Assembly (NCBI RefSeq): GCF_030539355.1
Contig: NZ_JAUNSF010000013.1
Span: forward strand, 1 to 46,956
Reading direction: 5' to 3'
DNA length: 46,956 nucleotides
From: Sutterella sp.
GTDB lineage: Bacteria; Pseudomonadota; Gammaproteobacteria; Burkholderiales; Burkholderiaceae_F
The position numbers and the translations under genes were made by a program. Positions 7,746 through 16,456 of the stretch are shown piece by piece. Each line of letters starts with the position of its first letter. Within the stretch, counting starts at the first letter, position 1. The notes below the pieces were generated by a model, which was given only the letters and a program-made list of their open reading frames with translations, ran no database searches and was not told the DNA's origin.

Positions 7746-8762
7746 ATGATGCTTACGCGCAGAACCCTCGCGGGCTCGGCCCTCGCCGTCGCCTTCACCG
7801 CCTCGCTCCCGCTCACCGTGCTCGCCGCGCAGAAGCTGACGGTGAAGTCCGTGGGCAGCGACCGCAAGGTCTCCGAGGTCGAGCTCCCCGCGGACCCGAA
7901 GCGCATCGCCGCACTCGATCCTTCGGTGCTCGAGAACCTTCAGTTCCTCGGCGTCGGCGACCGCGTCGTCGCGGCCGTCCGCCCCGAGACGCTCTCCTGG
8001 CTCGCGCCCCTTCCCGCCGGCGCCGTCACAATCGAGAGCATGAAGACCGTGGACGTCCCGGCCGTGAAGGCGACGAACCCCGACGTGATCTTCATCTCGG
8101 GCCGCATCTCGCGCGCCGCGGCCGAGTTCTCGGCCGTCGCCCCGACCGCCTGCCTCGTCGTCGACTACGCGCGCGGCGCCTGGGCGACCTACACGGAGAA
8201 CCTCACGGCGCTGGCGCGCCTCTTCGGGCAGAACGCCGAGGCGAAGGCGAAGGATGCGCTCGCCCGTGACGAGAAGCGCGTCGCCGCGATCAAGGCGAAG
8301 GCCGCGGGCGAGAAGATTGCCATCCTCATGATGATCGGCGGCAGTGTCTTCCCGCTCGCCGACGGCGGACGGTGCTCGCTCCTCACCGACGCCCTCGGCT
8401 TCGTCAACGTGAAGCCCCGCCCGACGGAGCCCGCCGAGCCGAGGAAGAAGGGCCCGGCCCCGGGCGAGCGCAAGAAGCCCACCGACGCCGAGATCGCCGC
8501 GGGCAACCGCAAGACGTTCGAAGCGCTCCGCGACCTCGCTCCCTCGCGCATCTTCGTCCTCAACAAGGACGCCGCCGTGGGCGTCAAGGGCGCGAAAGCT
8601 TTTGCCGACGCCGTGAAGGACGATCCGGTCTGGGCGGCTCTGCCCGCCGTGAAGGCCGGCCGCGTCACCGAGCTCACGGGCTCGGCCTGGTACCTGGGCG
8701 AAGGCGGCGTCGCCTCGACCGGCCGCATGCTCGCCGACGTCGAGAAGGCGCTCGGCCTCTGA
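7746..8762 (+). CDS. Siderophore-binding periplasmic protein 2, divergent paralogue lacking histidine
   Basis: 338 aa from the ATG at 7746, which has a strong GGAGG site 8 nt upstream. The reading frame also has an ATG at 7731 that overlaps the previous stop. It aligns along its length with the preceding protein: TRRT signal peptide, PADPKRIAALDPSVLENL, NPDVIFISGRIS, ALGFVNV and GSAWYLGEGG. Two differences stand out. Where protein 1 has the NHGNEASFE segment with the probable iron-ligand histidine, this one has a Pro/Lys/Arg-rich insertion of about 24 residues (residues about 222-255). The whole protein contains no histidine. Tyr316 is kept. It may bind a different ligand, such as a hexadentate chelate that needs no protein histidine, or another compound entirely. 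Confidence 0.85.
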   Translation: MMLTRRTLAGSALAVAFTASLPLTVLAAQKLTVKSVGSDRKVSEVELPADPKRIAALDPSVLENLQFLGVGDRVVAAVRPETLSWLAPLPAGAVTIESMKTVDVPAVKATNPDVIFISGRISRAAAEFSAVAPTACLVVDYARGAWATYTENLTALARLFGQNAEAKAKDALARDEKRVAAIKAKAAGEKIAILMMIGGSVFPLADGGRCSLLTDALGFVNVKPRPTEPAEPRKKGPAPGERKKPTDAEIAAGNRKTFEALRDLAPSRIFVLNKDAAVGVKGAKAFADAVKDDPVWAALPAVKAGRVTELTGSAWYLGEGGVASTGRMLADVEKALGL

Positions 8763-8798
8763 GCCCCCGCAGCCTGATCCTTCAGGCAGGCTGAATCA

Positions 8799-8835
8799 AA
8801 ACGGCCGTTCCGGAACTTCTCCGGGGCGGCCGCTT
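8799..8835. terminator. Bidirectional terminator between convergent genes
   Basis: The inverted repeat CGGCCG-TTCCGGA / TCCGG-GGCGGCCG is flanked by AAAA on the left and TTCGTTCTTC on the right. It can therefore stop the plus-strand importer operon and the minus-strand aminotransferase. Confidence 0.65.
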
Positions 8836-8858
8836 CGTTCTTCAGAACTGCTGCCGAA

Positions 8859-10022
8859 TTACTTCTGCAGGATGCTCACCTTCGAGAGGCGGTTGATCGC
8901 GTCCTCGAGCACGCGGTCGTCGCCCTTGGCGAAGTGCAGACGGATGTAGCGGTTCTCGGGCTCGCGGAAGAAGCTCGAGCCCGGGACGGCGCCGAGCTTC
9001 ACCTTCTCGGCGAGGTCGAGGCAGAACTGGTAGTCGTCGTCATAGCCGAACCTGCTGATGTCGACGAGCACGAAGTACGTGCCCTCGGGCTTGAAGTACC
9101 TGAGGCCGAGCGAGTCGAGGCCGGAGAGGAAGAGGTTGCGGCGGTGCGTGTACTCGGCCTGGAGCTGCTCATAGTAGTCGTCGCCGAACCTGAGGCCCAC
9201 GACGGCGGCCTCCTGGAGCGGCGCCGCGGCGCCCACCGTGAGGAAGTCGTGGACCTTGCGGACGCGGTCGAGCGGCTCCGCGGGGCCCATCACGTAGCCG
9301 AGGCGCCAGCCCGTGATCGAGTAGGTCTTCGAGAGCGAGTTGCAGATGATCGTGTGCTCGCGCATGCCGGGGAGCGCGGCGAAGTGCGTGTGCACCGCCG
9401 GCGCGTAGATGATGTGCTCGTAGACCTCGTCGGTGATGACGAAGGCGTCGAACTCCTTCACGATCGCGGCGATTTTGAGGAGCTCCTCGCGCGTGAAGAC
9501 CTTGCCCGAGGGGTTCGAGGGATTGCAGAGGATGAGGGCCTTCGCACCGGCGCGGAAGGCGGCGCGTAGCTCCTCCTCGTCAAAGGCGAACGTGGGGGGC
9601 TTCAACGGCACGAAGATCGGCTCGGCGCCCGAGAGGATCGCGTCCGCGCCGTAGTTCTCGTAGAAGGGCGAGAAGATCGCGACCTTGTCGCCGGGGTTCA
9701 CGGTGGCGAGCACCGCGGCCATCATGGCCTCCGTGCCGCCGCAGGTGACGGCGACCTCGCTGTTCGGGTCGTACTCAAGACCGCTGAAGTGCTTCACCTT
9801 CTCGCAGAGCGCCTCGCGGAAGTTCTGGGCGCCCCAGGTGGTGGCGTACTGATGCGGGCCCTCGTGGGCGACCTGCGCCAGGCGGTCGAGCATCGGCCTG
9901 GGCGGGTTGTAGTCGGGGAAGCCCTGCGCGAGATTGAGCGCGCCGTACTGCGCGCACACGCGGCTCATGCGGCGGATCACGGAATCGGTGAAGGTGCTGC
10001 TGCGGTTCGAGAGGGTGATCAT
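8859..10022 (-). CDS. PLP-dependent aminotransferase, class I/II
   Basis: 387 aa with a good AGAGGAAAG site before the ATG at 10022. It is a full-length fold-type I aminotransferase. Visible motifs are LAQGFPDYNPP near the N-terminus, VTCGGTEAMMAA (PLP phosphate region), LCNPSNPSGKVFT, ITDEVYEHIIY, and the PLP-binding lysine in NSLSKTYSITGWRLGY (Lys232). VPGSSFF and YIRLHFA near the end fit the substrate carboxylate arginine region. The sequence resembles the kynurenine/methionine (YbdL/KAT-like) and aspartate aminotransferase subgroups, but the amino donor cannot be fixed. It is transcribed alone and converges on the siderophore importer. Confidence 0.88.
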   Translation of the reverse strand: MITLSNRSSTFTDSVIRRMSRVCAQYGALNLAQGFPDYNPPRPMLDRLAQVAHEGPHQYATTWGAQNFREALCEKVKHFSGLEYDPNSEVAVTCGGTEAMMAAVLATVNPGDKVAIFSPFYENYGADAILSGAEPIFVPLKPPTFAFDEEELRAAFRAGAKALILCNPSNPSGKVFTREELLKIAAIVKEFDAFVITDEVYEHIIYAPAVHTHFAALPGMREHTIICNSLSKTYSITGWRLGYVMGPAEPLDRVRKVHDFLTVGAAAPLQEAAVVGLRFGDDYYEQLQAEYTHRRNLFLSGLDSLGLRYFKPEGTYFVLVDISRFGYDDDYQFCLDLAEKVKLGAVPGSSFFREPENRYIRLHFAKGDDRVLEDAINRLSKVSILQK

Positions 10023-10233
10023 TTTTCTGTCTTTCCTCTTGCAAAGTTGGAATGAATTCCTCCGGACCCAAGCGCCCTGATCCGGGGGCGGGCGCGGCGG
10101 TCCGGCTGTGTTCTGTGTCTATCCGATCGATTATTGACCCGGCGGGGACGGCCGGCCCGCGGCCGCAGGTAATACCTTGGCGGAGATCAAGGGCGACTGG
10201 GGCAAGTGAGGCAGGGGTCTGCGCCGCCGGCGC

Positions 10234-12192
10234 TCAGCCCTCGCGGGAAAGGCGCTCAATCGCGGCGAGGAGCGACTGGCCCACGCCCTCGGAGTCCCAG
10301 GCCTCGAGCAGGAACCCGGGACCGCAGGAGAGGCCGGGCGCGCCCTCGACGAAGGGCGAGAGCGTGCGCTGCCGCGGGACGCCCTCCGCACGGGCGCTCT
10401 CGTTGCCGCACAGCAGCCACAGCCCTTCGAGGCGGCCGTTCTCCTCGCTGGGGCGGATCGAGAAGAGGTACTTCCAGACGAGCGACGGCGTCTCCTCCTC
10501 GAGCACGGTCCTGAGCTTCGAGTACTTCGCGTCGGCGATGAACCAGAAGCGGCGGGGGCCGACACGCAGCTCGATCAGGTAGTCGGGCGTGTAGTAGGGG
10601 TTCGCGACGGGCTGGAGCTGCCGGCCGCTCGCGGCCTCCTCCGTCTCGCTAGTCAGCGAATAGTTCGTCACGCGCACGAGCCCGATGTCGTTCTCGCCCG
10701 CGTGCTCCCCGGCGGAGATCACGGGCTGGTAGAAGACGCGGATCGAGCGGTCCTGCGAGCCGTCCCCGGGAACGAAGAGGAAGGTGTTGGCGTCCGGCGC
10801 GCGGTCGACGCCCTGCCCCGGCGCCTGGTAGTAGCAGCGCTGCGCCTCGGTGAAGCGCCAGCCGAGGTTCTCGATGCCCTCGATCATGCGGAAGAGACAG
10901 AAATACTCGTAGAGACGGCTCCTGCCGAAGCCCGTGAAGAGCATCTCGGCCTCGGCGAGCTTCAGCTGCGGCTCCCGGTGCCAGGCGCGCATCGCCTCGT
11001 AGAGCATGCGGTAGGGCGCGATGCCGAGGAAGATGTTCGTCGCCCTCGCGGGCCAGATCGGCTTCGGATCCCGGATCTCAAGCGCCTCGGCGTAGGAGAG
11101 GCACGCACGCCGGATGCGCTTCTTCATCGCCTCGAACTCGGCAAGAGCGTCCTCGAGATGCCTCGCGGAAAGCTTGATGATAGCCGAGGCCGACGAGCGG
11201 TAGCGCCCGTCGGCGCTCGCCTCGTTCCCGTAGGACACACCCGAGAGGACGCTCTCGAAGAGCGCGGCCTCGGCCGTGACCCGCTTCTCAAGGTCCTTGA
11301 GGAACCCCGCGATCACCTGGTGCTCATAGATGTTGCGGCTTCTCGCCGTGGTGCGCACGAGCGTGTGGCGCGGCAGCCAGTTGCGGCCGCCGAAGCGGAT
11401 GCCCGTGCGGGGGCCCGCCGAGGGCGTGAGCTCCTCGGGGTGCTCGACGATCCAGTTGACCGTGCGCGCGGAAAACTCGCGCAGGCGCTCGACGGGCCCG
11501 GACTCCCAGCGGTCCACCGGCTTGCAGCGGGCGTTGGAGCGGAAGAACGGGAACTGGCTCTCGAAGATGTTGAGGAGATTCCGGAGGGCCTCGAGACGGC
11601 GCCTCACCGAATCCGTCTGGCGCGTGCGGTCCGCCTCACGCTCACGGAGACGCCTGCCCTTGTTCTCCTCCCCTTCCGCGGCTCCGCGCGTACCGATCGC
11701 CATGAAGCTCCCGTAGTGCGAGCAGACGTAGCTCCCCATGCGCGAGAGGTTCTCATATATCGGGCCGTCGGGATACACCACGAGTAGCGGCGGCGGGAAC
11801 GCGTCGAGCACCCAGGAGTAGTCCTGGGCGTTGAACCTGATCTCGAGCTGCGCGAATCCGAAGACGTCGGCGAAGGGGGCCGCACTGAACTCCCGGCGCA
11901 GCCGGAGCTTCACGGGAGCGCCCTCGACGGAAGCGTCCTTGACGGGGTCAAGCGGCACGACTCCCGAGGCGATCACCCTGCCGTCGAGCGAGACGTTGAT
12001 GACGGTGAGCGCAGGGAACGGAAACCCCGCGATCTCCATCTCGTAGCCCGCGTCGGAATAGACGCTCGGCATCGGCGAACTGAGGACCTCGGAGGTGATC
12101 AGCATCTTCCCGGCGCGCAGCGGCAGCCGCAGCGGGTCGCTCTCGCGCCCGCCGTCGGCCGTCCTGCGGTAGAGAAGAAGTACCTCTTCCAT
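10234..12192 (-). CDS. DUF2357 / McrC-like PD-(D/E)XK nuclease, partner of AAA+ NTPase
   Basis: 652 aa. It starts 19 nt after the stop of the upstream NTPase gene, so the two form an operon. The N-terminal 120 residues are beta-rich. The centre (about 120-440) has the helical pattern of DUF2357 proteins, including RRLEALRNLLNIFESQFPFFR, LPRHTLVRTTARSRNIYEHQVI and ATNIFLGIAPYRMLYEAM. The C-terminal third has a PD-(D/E)XK nuclease signature: Asp537 in TPDYLIELRV, then Asp554 and Lys556 in WFIADAKYSK. That D...D-x-K spacing is the McrC-type catalytic site. By analogy with McrBC it should be the DNA- or RNA-cleaving subunit activated by the NTPase. The target is unknown. The arrangement suggests anti-phage defence, which is inference. 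Confidence 0.8.
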   Translation of the reverse strand: MEEVLLLYRRTADGGRESDPLRLPLRAGKMLITSEVLSSPMPSVYSDAGYEMEIAGFPFPALTVINVSLDGRVIASGVVPLDPVKDASVEGAPVKLRLRREFSAAPFADVFGFAQLEIRFNAQDYSWVLDAFPPPLLVVYPDGPIYENLSRMGSYVCSHYGSFMAIGTRGAAEGEENKGRRLREREADRTRQTDSVRRRLEALRNLLNIFESQFPFFRSNARCKPVDRWESGPVERLREFSARTVNWIVEHPEELTPSAGPRTGIRFGGRNWLPRHTLVRTTARSRNIYEHQVIAGFLKDLEKRVTAEAALFESVLSGVSYGNEASADGRYRSSASAIIKLSARHLEDALAEFEAMKKRIRRACLSYAEALEIRDPKPIWPARATNIFLGIAPYRMLYEAMRAWHREPQLKLAEAEMLFTGFGRSRLYEYFCLFRMIEGIENLGWRFTEAQRCYYQAPGQGVDRAPDANTFLFVPGDGSQDRSIRVFYQPVISAGEHAGENDIGLVRVTNYSLTSETEEAASGRQLQPVANPYYTPDYLIELRVGPRRFWFIADAKYSKLRTVLEEETPSLVWKYLFSIRPSEENGRLEGLWLLCGNESARAEGVPRQRTLSPFVEGAPGLSCGPGFLLEAWDSEGVGQSLLAAIERLSREG

Positions 12193-12211
12193 GAGGAAGT
12201 CCCGGACGCGG

Positions 12212-15200
12212 TCAGAAGAAGTTGTAGCAGTCCATCGACTGCTCGCCGTCGGCGATGATCTTCTTCAGGTGCTCCGCGGTGCGGATGAGTCTGAGCTTCT
12301 CCGCGGTCTCGAGGAGCCGTGCGAGCGTGTCGCCGTACTTTTCGCCCGTGCCGTTGACGAGCGGCAGCAGCCGCTGCGAGACCACGAAGTCGGCCGCAGC
12401 GGCGCCGGGCTGTTGCTCGTCCGTGGCCTCGAAGACGCGCAGCGCCGCGTTCATGTAGCGCACGGTCGCGCGCTGCGCGCGGGCCGAGAGCGGGGAGCCG
12501 AGTTCGCCGAAGATGTCCGCGACCTCGCGGACGCCGTAGAGATCCTCAGGCAGACCGGTCCGGTTCTGAGGATCGAAGAGATCCGTGAAGTTCTTCCAGG
12601 AGACGATCTCGACGGGCGTCGCCTTGCTCTCCTCGGCGGCGAGGTCGATCGATCCGGTCTCGGGGAGTGTGATGATCGACGTGCGGTCGATGAGGCGCGG
12701 CGAGAGCGCCTCGGTCGTGTGGTCGGAGTTCATCGTCGCGAGGAACCGGAGCGTGTCCGGAATGGCCGAGCGGCGGCGGTCGCCGAGCGAGATCGTCGTG
12801 AGCGGGCCGCGCTCGTCGCAGACGCTCATGAAGTCCGCCCAGTAGTATTCCATAGGCGACAAGTTCGCCTCGTCGAGGAGCATGATCTCGGGCAGAACCT
12901 TCACGTTCGCGCGGGCCTCGGCGTCAAGCTGCCCGAAGGCCTCCCAGCGCGCCGGATCCGGGCACTCGAAGGTCTTCGTGAGCGGGTTCCAGTAGCCGAG
13001 GAAGTCGCGCTTCGAGGTCCAGCCGCGCTCGACCGTGACCGAGATGAAGCGGTCGATGTCCTCGGGCGAGCGCCAGAGGCCGGCCTTGCCCGGAATGGCC
13101 GCCGCGAGCCCCGTGAGGCCGAGCGAGCGCGCGAGGATGCGGCAGATCGAGGTCTTGCCCGAGCCCGGGGGGCCGGAGAAGACCGTGAGGAAGTTCTGCG
13201 CGAGCGAGATCCAGAGGTTGAGGATGTCGTTCGTCGAATAGTTGCGCGTCTCGCGCACCGAGCGGACGAGGTAGTCGCGCAGGTCCGCGCCGGCGAGCTT
13301 CGAGAGGGGAATCGAGTTCACGGCCTCGACGCGCGCCCTGATGTCGGCCGCGTCGCGGTCGGCGGTCCAGGCGGCCGCGGCCTCAAGAAGCTTCGCCGAG
13401 ATCGCGCCGTCAAACGCGTAGTCGCTCGCGTTCTCGACGGCTTTCTTCAGCTTCCCGTCGATCGCCTCGACCTCGCGGCTGTAGCCCTCGAGATAGTTCC
13501 TGCAGCCGGCGGCCTTCTCGGCGAGCTCAGCCACCTCGGCCTCGAGCGCGGCCTTCTGCGCCTTGAGAGCGGCGGTCTTCTCCTCGAGACGCTGACGGGC
13601 CTCGGTCTCGCGGGCCTTGATGTCGGCATCGAGGCGCTTCGAACGTTCGCGGAGCTCCTGGCAGATCCTCTCGGCTTTCTCGCGATCCTCGCGGCTCTTC
13701 TTCTTCTCGCGCTCGCACTGCTGCTGCACCGCACGGTAGCTCGAGATCCTGCCGAGGAGCTTGGGGTCGCGCGCGTAGGACTGCGCAACGGCCTCGAAGA
13801 ACTTTCCCTCGGTGAGCTGCGAGCGCTCGACCGTCTTCCAGACGAGCCGGCTCACGTCGTCGTAGGCCTCCTCGCTGATGCACTCGTGGGCGAAGATTCG
13901 CTTCAGGCGCTCGACACGCGCCGCGCGGACCTCCGGACGGCTCGAGAAGAGCTTCGTGTAGTCGGAGACGCGCTCGATCCAGTCCTTGATGTGCTTGCGC
14001 TCCGTGCCGCCGGCGCCGGCGGCCTCGGCGAAATGCCTGAGAAGCGCGTCGTCGGAGTAGACGTCGAAGTCCTGCTGCTTGAGCGCCGAGGCGTCGAGCA
14101 GGCAGATCTCCGTGTCCTTCCAGGCGTCGCCCTCGCTGCGCACGCTCGTCTCGACGCGCTGCAGCTTCGCGCCCCTGCCGGAGAAGCCCTGCACGATGCC
14201 GTCGTTCGAGCCGGTCTGCGCCTTGACGTAGGGGCGGTGCGAGGAGTCCTCGTAGAGCGTCCAGGGACCGTAGTAATTGCCCTTGTGGGCGAGGAGAACC
14301 GGAATGCCCGCCGCGCCGGGAATCGGGGCCGAGAGGGCCTCGTTCCTCGCGTAGCGCACGTAGATCATCCTGCCGAAGTCGACCTCCCCGTCCACGGGGA
14401 AGACGACGAGCCAGACGCGGAAATCAGCGGCGCTGTGGATCTGGCTCTTTCTCACCAGATCCTGATAGTCCGCGCCGAACTCGAAGTCCGTGCGGGGAGC
14501 GCCAGCGGTGAAGTTGCGCTGCAGGTCGGTGCCGTTGGAGACGTTGCTGTCGAGGTCGACGACGTAGAGGGCGTTCTCCCTCAGGTCCTTGCGCGGCAGC
14601 GAATTGAGCGTGACCGAGCCGCGGCTCGGGAAGCGCTCGCGCAGTTCGGCGGGCGAGAGCTGGATGAAGTTCCACCCCGACCACTTGCCCGTGATGAAGA
14701 AATTGTTGAAGGGATCGTTGCGGCGGAGGTAGCCCACCCAGCGCTCGCAGCCGGGCCGGAGCGGCGGGAACTCGACGGCGTCGGCCCGCGTGGGGTCGCC
14801 GGCGATGACGTGCAGGTCATTCGACGCGACAGCGGCGGCGGGCTCGGCGGGAGCGGCGACGGCGGGCTCGGCAGGCTCGGACTGAGCAGCCGGGGCGGCC
14901 TCGGGCGCGGAAGCTTCCGGAGCTGCCGGTGCCGCGGCAGGCGCGGCCGGAACTTCCGCGGCCTCGGGAGCGGCGGCCTCGGCCTGAGAGGCGGGAGCAG
15001 GCGCCTCGATCGAAGGCTCGGCCTCGGCGGGCACGGCGGCGGGGTCGGCAGCGGCAGGCTCGGCCGCACCGGTCTCAGACTCGGCGGGAGCGGCAGCCTC
15101 GGTTTCGACGGAAGCCGCGGGCGCATCAGCCGTCTCCGCGCCGGCCGCTTCCCCGGCTTCCTCCTCGGGAGAGCCGAGACAGGCCTCCTTTAAGGCGTCC

Positions 15201-15679
15201 TCGATGTCGAAGATGCCGTCCTTCCTCAGCAGCCGGAAGAATTCCAGTCCGTCCTTCGCGAGCGAACCGTCCGGATTGAAGAGCCCGGGATTGTCACTCC
15301 ACTTGGTGAAGATCAGAAACCGGCGCAGATCGGGACATGCCTTCGCCGCCTGGAAGCAGAGTTCACGCATGAACTCGGGGCTTTCCTCGGGCTGCGACTC
15401 ACGAAGTTTGTCAAACTTGTCCTGGAGTTCGTCCCTGAGCTTTCTGGCCTCCTTGCTCCCCGGCTCCGCAAACTTGCAGAGAATCTCCTCCTGACCGGGG
15501 AACGTCCCTCTCGCGAGCCCCTGCGACACGTATTTCAAAACCGGCGAGCCCTTGCTGAAGTTGTCCACGCGGAAACCGCCGCGGGCGTTGCGCAGAGACT
15601 TCGTGAGTATTTTCCTGAAAGACGCCCTGCTGTCCTTGGGCAGGGGGAGAAAGTATTCAATAAGCTTCTGAGCGATCAT
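12212..15679 (-). CDS. McrB-like AAA+ NTPase with coiled coil and novel N-terminal domains
   Basis: 1155 aa from the ATG at 15679. A TTG at 15751 would add 24 residues, and neither start has a strong ribosome-binding site. Layout: residues 1-165 helical and unassigned; 170-285 an almost pure Ala/Pro/Glu linker; 286-650 an unassigned mixed region with WVGYLRRNDPFNNFFI and YYGPWTLYED; 655-748 a strongly charged coiled coil; about 790-1155 an AAA+ module. The AAA+ module has Walker A FSGPPGSGKTS (836-844), Walker B IMLLDEANLSP (Asp936), a sensor-like ATMNSD (about 980) and LSPRLIDR, which probably holds the arginine finger. The McrB NTxD guanine-specificity motif is not clearly present, so ATP rather than GTP use is possible. 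It should form a ring that binds the DUF2357 nuclease. The order of coiled coil then McrB-type NTPase beside a DUF2357 nuclease recalls the CoCoNuT branch of McrBC systems. Confidence 0.8.
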   Translation of the reverse strand: MIAQKLIEYFLPLPKDSRASFRKILTKSLRNARGGFRVDNFSKGSPVLKYVSQGLARGTFPGQEEILCKFAEPGSKEARKLRDELQDKFDKLRESQPEESPEFMRELCFQAAKACPDLRRFLIFTKWSDNPGLFNPDGSLAKDGLEFFRLLRKDGIFDIEDALKEACLGSPEEEAGEAAGAETADAPAASVETEAAAPAESETGAAEPAAADPAAVPAEAEPSIEAPAPASQAEAAAPEAAEVPAAPAAAPAAPEASAPEAAPAAQSEPAEPAVAAPAEPAAAVASNDLHVIAGDPTRADAVEFPPLRPGCERWVGYLRRNDPFNNFFITGKWSGWNFIQLSPAELRERFPSRGSVTLNSLPRKDLRENALYVVDLDSNVSNGTDLQRNFTAGAPRTDFEFGADYQDLVRKSQIHSAADFRVWLVVFPVDGEVDFGRMIYVRYARNEALSAPIPGAAGIPVLLAHKGNYYGPWTLYEDSSHRPYVKAQTGSNDGIVQGFSGRGAKLQRVETSVRSEGDAWKDTEICLLDASALKQQDFDVYSDDALLRHFAEAAGAGGTERKHIKDWIERVSDYTKLFSSRPEVRAARVERLKRIFAHECISEEAYDDVSRLVWKTVERSQLTEGKFFEAVAQSYARDPKLLGRISSYRAVQQQCEREKKKSREDREKAERICQELRERSKRLDADIKARETEARQRLEEKTAALKAQKAALEAEVAELAEKAAGCRNYLEGYSREVEAIDGKLKKAVENASDYAFDGAISAKLLEAAAAWTADRDAADIRARVEAVNSIPLSKLAGADLRDYLVRSVRETRNYSTNDILNLWISLAQNFLTVFSGPPGSGKTSICRILARSLGLTGLAAAIPGKAGLWRSPEDIDRFISVTVERGWTSKRDFLGYWNPLTKTFECPDPARWEAFGQLDAEARANVKVLPEIMLLDEANLSPMEYYWADFMSVCDERGPLTTISLGDRRRSAIPDTLRFLATMNSDHTTEALSPRLIDRTSIITLPETGSIDLAAEESKATPVEIVSWKNFTDLFDPQNRTGLPEDLYGVREVADIFGELGSPLSARAQRATVRYMNAALRVFEATDEQQPGAAAADFVVSQRLLPLVNGTGEKYGDTLARLLETAEKLRLIRTAEHLKKIIADGEQSMDCYNFF

Positions 15680-15944
15680 GGCGCGGCCTGAGGGGGAGTT
15701 GGAAGCGTCCCGGAGGCGCTGCGAAAAGCGGGCGCCGGACGATCCGGACAATGAAACTTGTTAAGTTTAAAGGTTACAGACTCATTTCGCCGCGCCCTCC
15801 CGGCGCGGCGCGGGCTGCGACATCCGCTTACACGGAATCGAGCCGGCGCACGCCGTCGGGAACGGCGCGTTCTGTAAGATTGATCCCTCGGGGAGACTGA
15901 TCCATTGGGGACCAGAAGAGCCCCGTCCGGGAGGAACCACTGCC
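15680..15944. promoter_or_regulatory. Divergent promoter region between NTPase-nuclease module and creA
   Basis: This gap contains a perfect palindrome, AAACTT-GTT-AAGTTT at 15754-15768. It also holds an 8-bp GC hairpin, GCCGCGCC-CTCCC-GGCGCGGC, at 15789-15809. The AT-rich patch around the palindrome lies where the promoter of the minus-strand module is expected, so the palindrome may be an operator. The creA gene has a good GGGAGGAA ribosome-binding site at 15929-15936. Confidence 0.5.
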
Positions 15945-16454
15945 ATGAAAACCGCCTTTCGCCTGCCTCGCGCCGCCGCCGTCGCCGCGGCCGCCCTTTC
16001 CGCTGTGATCGCGCTCACGGGCTGCTCCGAGAGCGAGGTGGCCGACGTCTCGCTCGGTCTCCTCACCTTCAAGAACATCAAGCTCGACGCCTTCGTCGAT
16101 CCGGAGATCCCGGGCGTCACCTGCCACGTGGCAAGCATCGACTCGCCCCTTGAGATCTCCGACCCGTCGGAGAGCTCCGTCTCCTGCCGACAGACGGGAG
16201 ACATCACCCCGGCGATGATCGCCGGCATCGACAAGTCCCGCGACGGCGTCGTGATCTTCACCCGCTCGAAGAGCATCTTCTTCAAGTACATGAAGATCCG
16301 CCGCATCTTCGATGCCGAGAACCAGACGCTCATGTACGTCTCCTACTCAACGAAGGAGATCACGGGCAGCTTCAAGCACAGCCTCTCGACCGTGCCGCTC
16401 TGGGGCACCTCGGCCTACGTCAAGCAGCTCCCCGCGGCGCCGAAGGCCGAGTGA
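15945..16454 (+). CDS. creA: CreA family periplasmic lipoprotein
   Basis: 169 aa, close to E. coli CreA. The signal peptide ends in a lipobox (ALTGCS) with Cys27 as the probable lipidated residue. The family core is clear: FKNIKLDAFVDPEIPGVTCH, DPSESSVSCRQTGDI and SKSIFFKYMKIRRIFD. CreA proteins are conserved periplasmic proteins of unknown biochemical role. Cys residues in GVTCH and VSCRQ are conserved and may form a disulphide. The start is fixed by a strong GGGAGGAA site. It is followed within 3 nt by the next gene, so the two are probably cotranscribed. Confidence 0.9.
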   Translation: MKTAFRLPRAAAVAAAALSAVIALTGCSESEVADVSLGLLTFKNIKLDAFVDPEIPGVTCHVASIDSPLEISDPSESSVSCRQTGDITPAMIAGIDKSRDGVVIFTRSKSIFFKYMKIRRIFDAENQTLMYVSYSTKEITGSFKHSLSTVPLWGTSAYVKQLPAAPKAE

Positions 16455-16456
16455 CG

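Noticed and set aside
14820..15180. Ala/Pro/Glu repeat considered as a tandem DNA repeat
   Set aside because: The repeat is in amino-acid composition and codon bias, with no regular DNA unit; it is an ordinary coding linker.
12191..15193. 1000-codon open frame on the plus strand opposite the NTPase gene
   Set aside because: It is Arg/Glu/Leu-rich antisense of a GC-rich gene with no domain. The minus-strand frame has Walker motifs and a partner nuclease.
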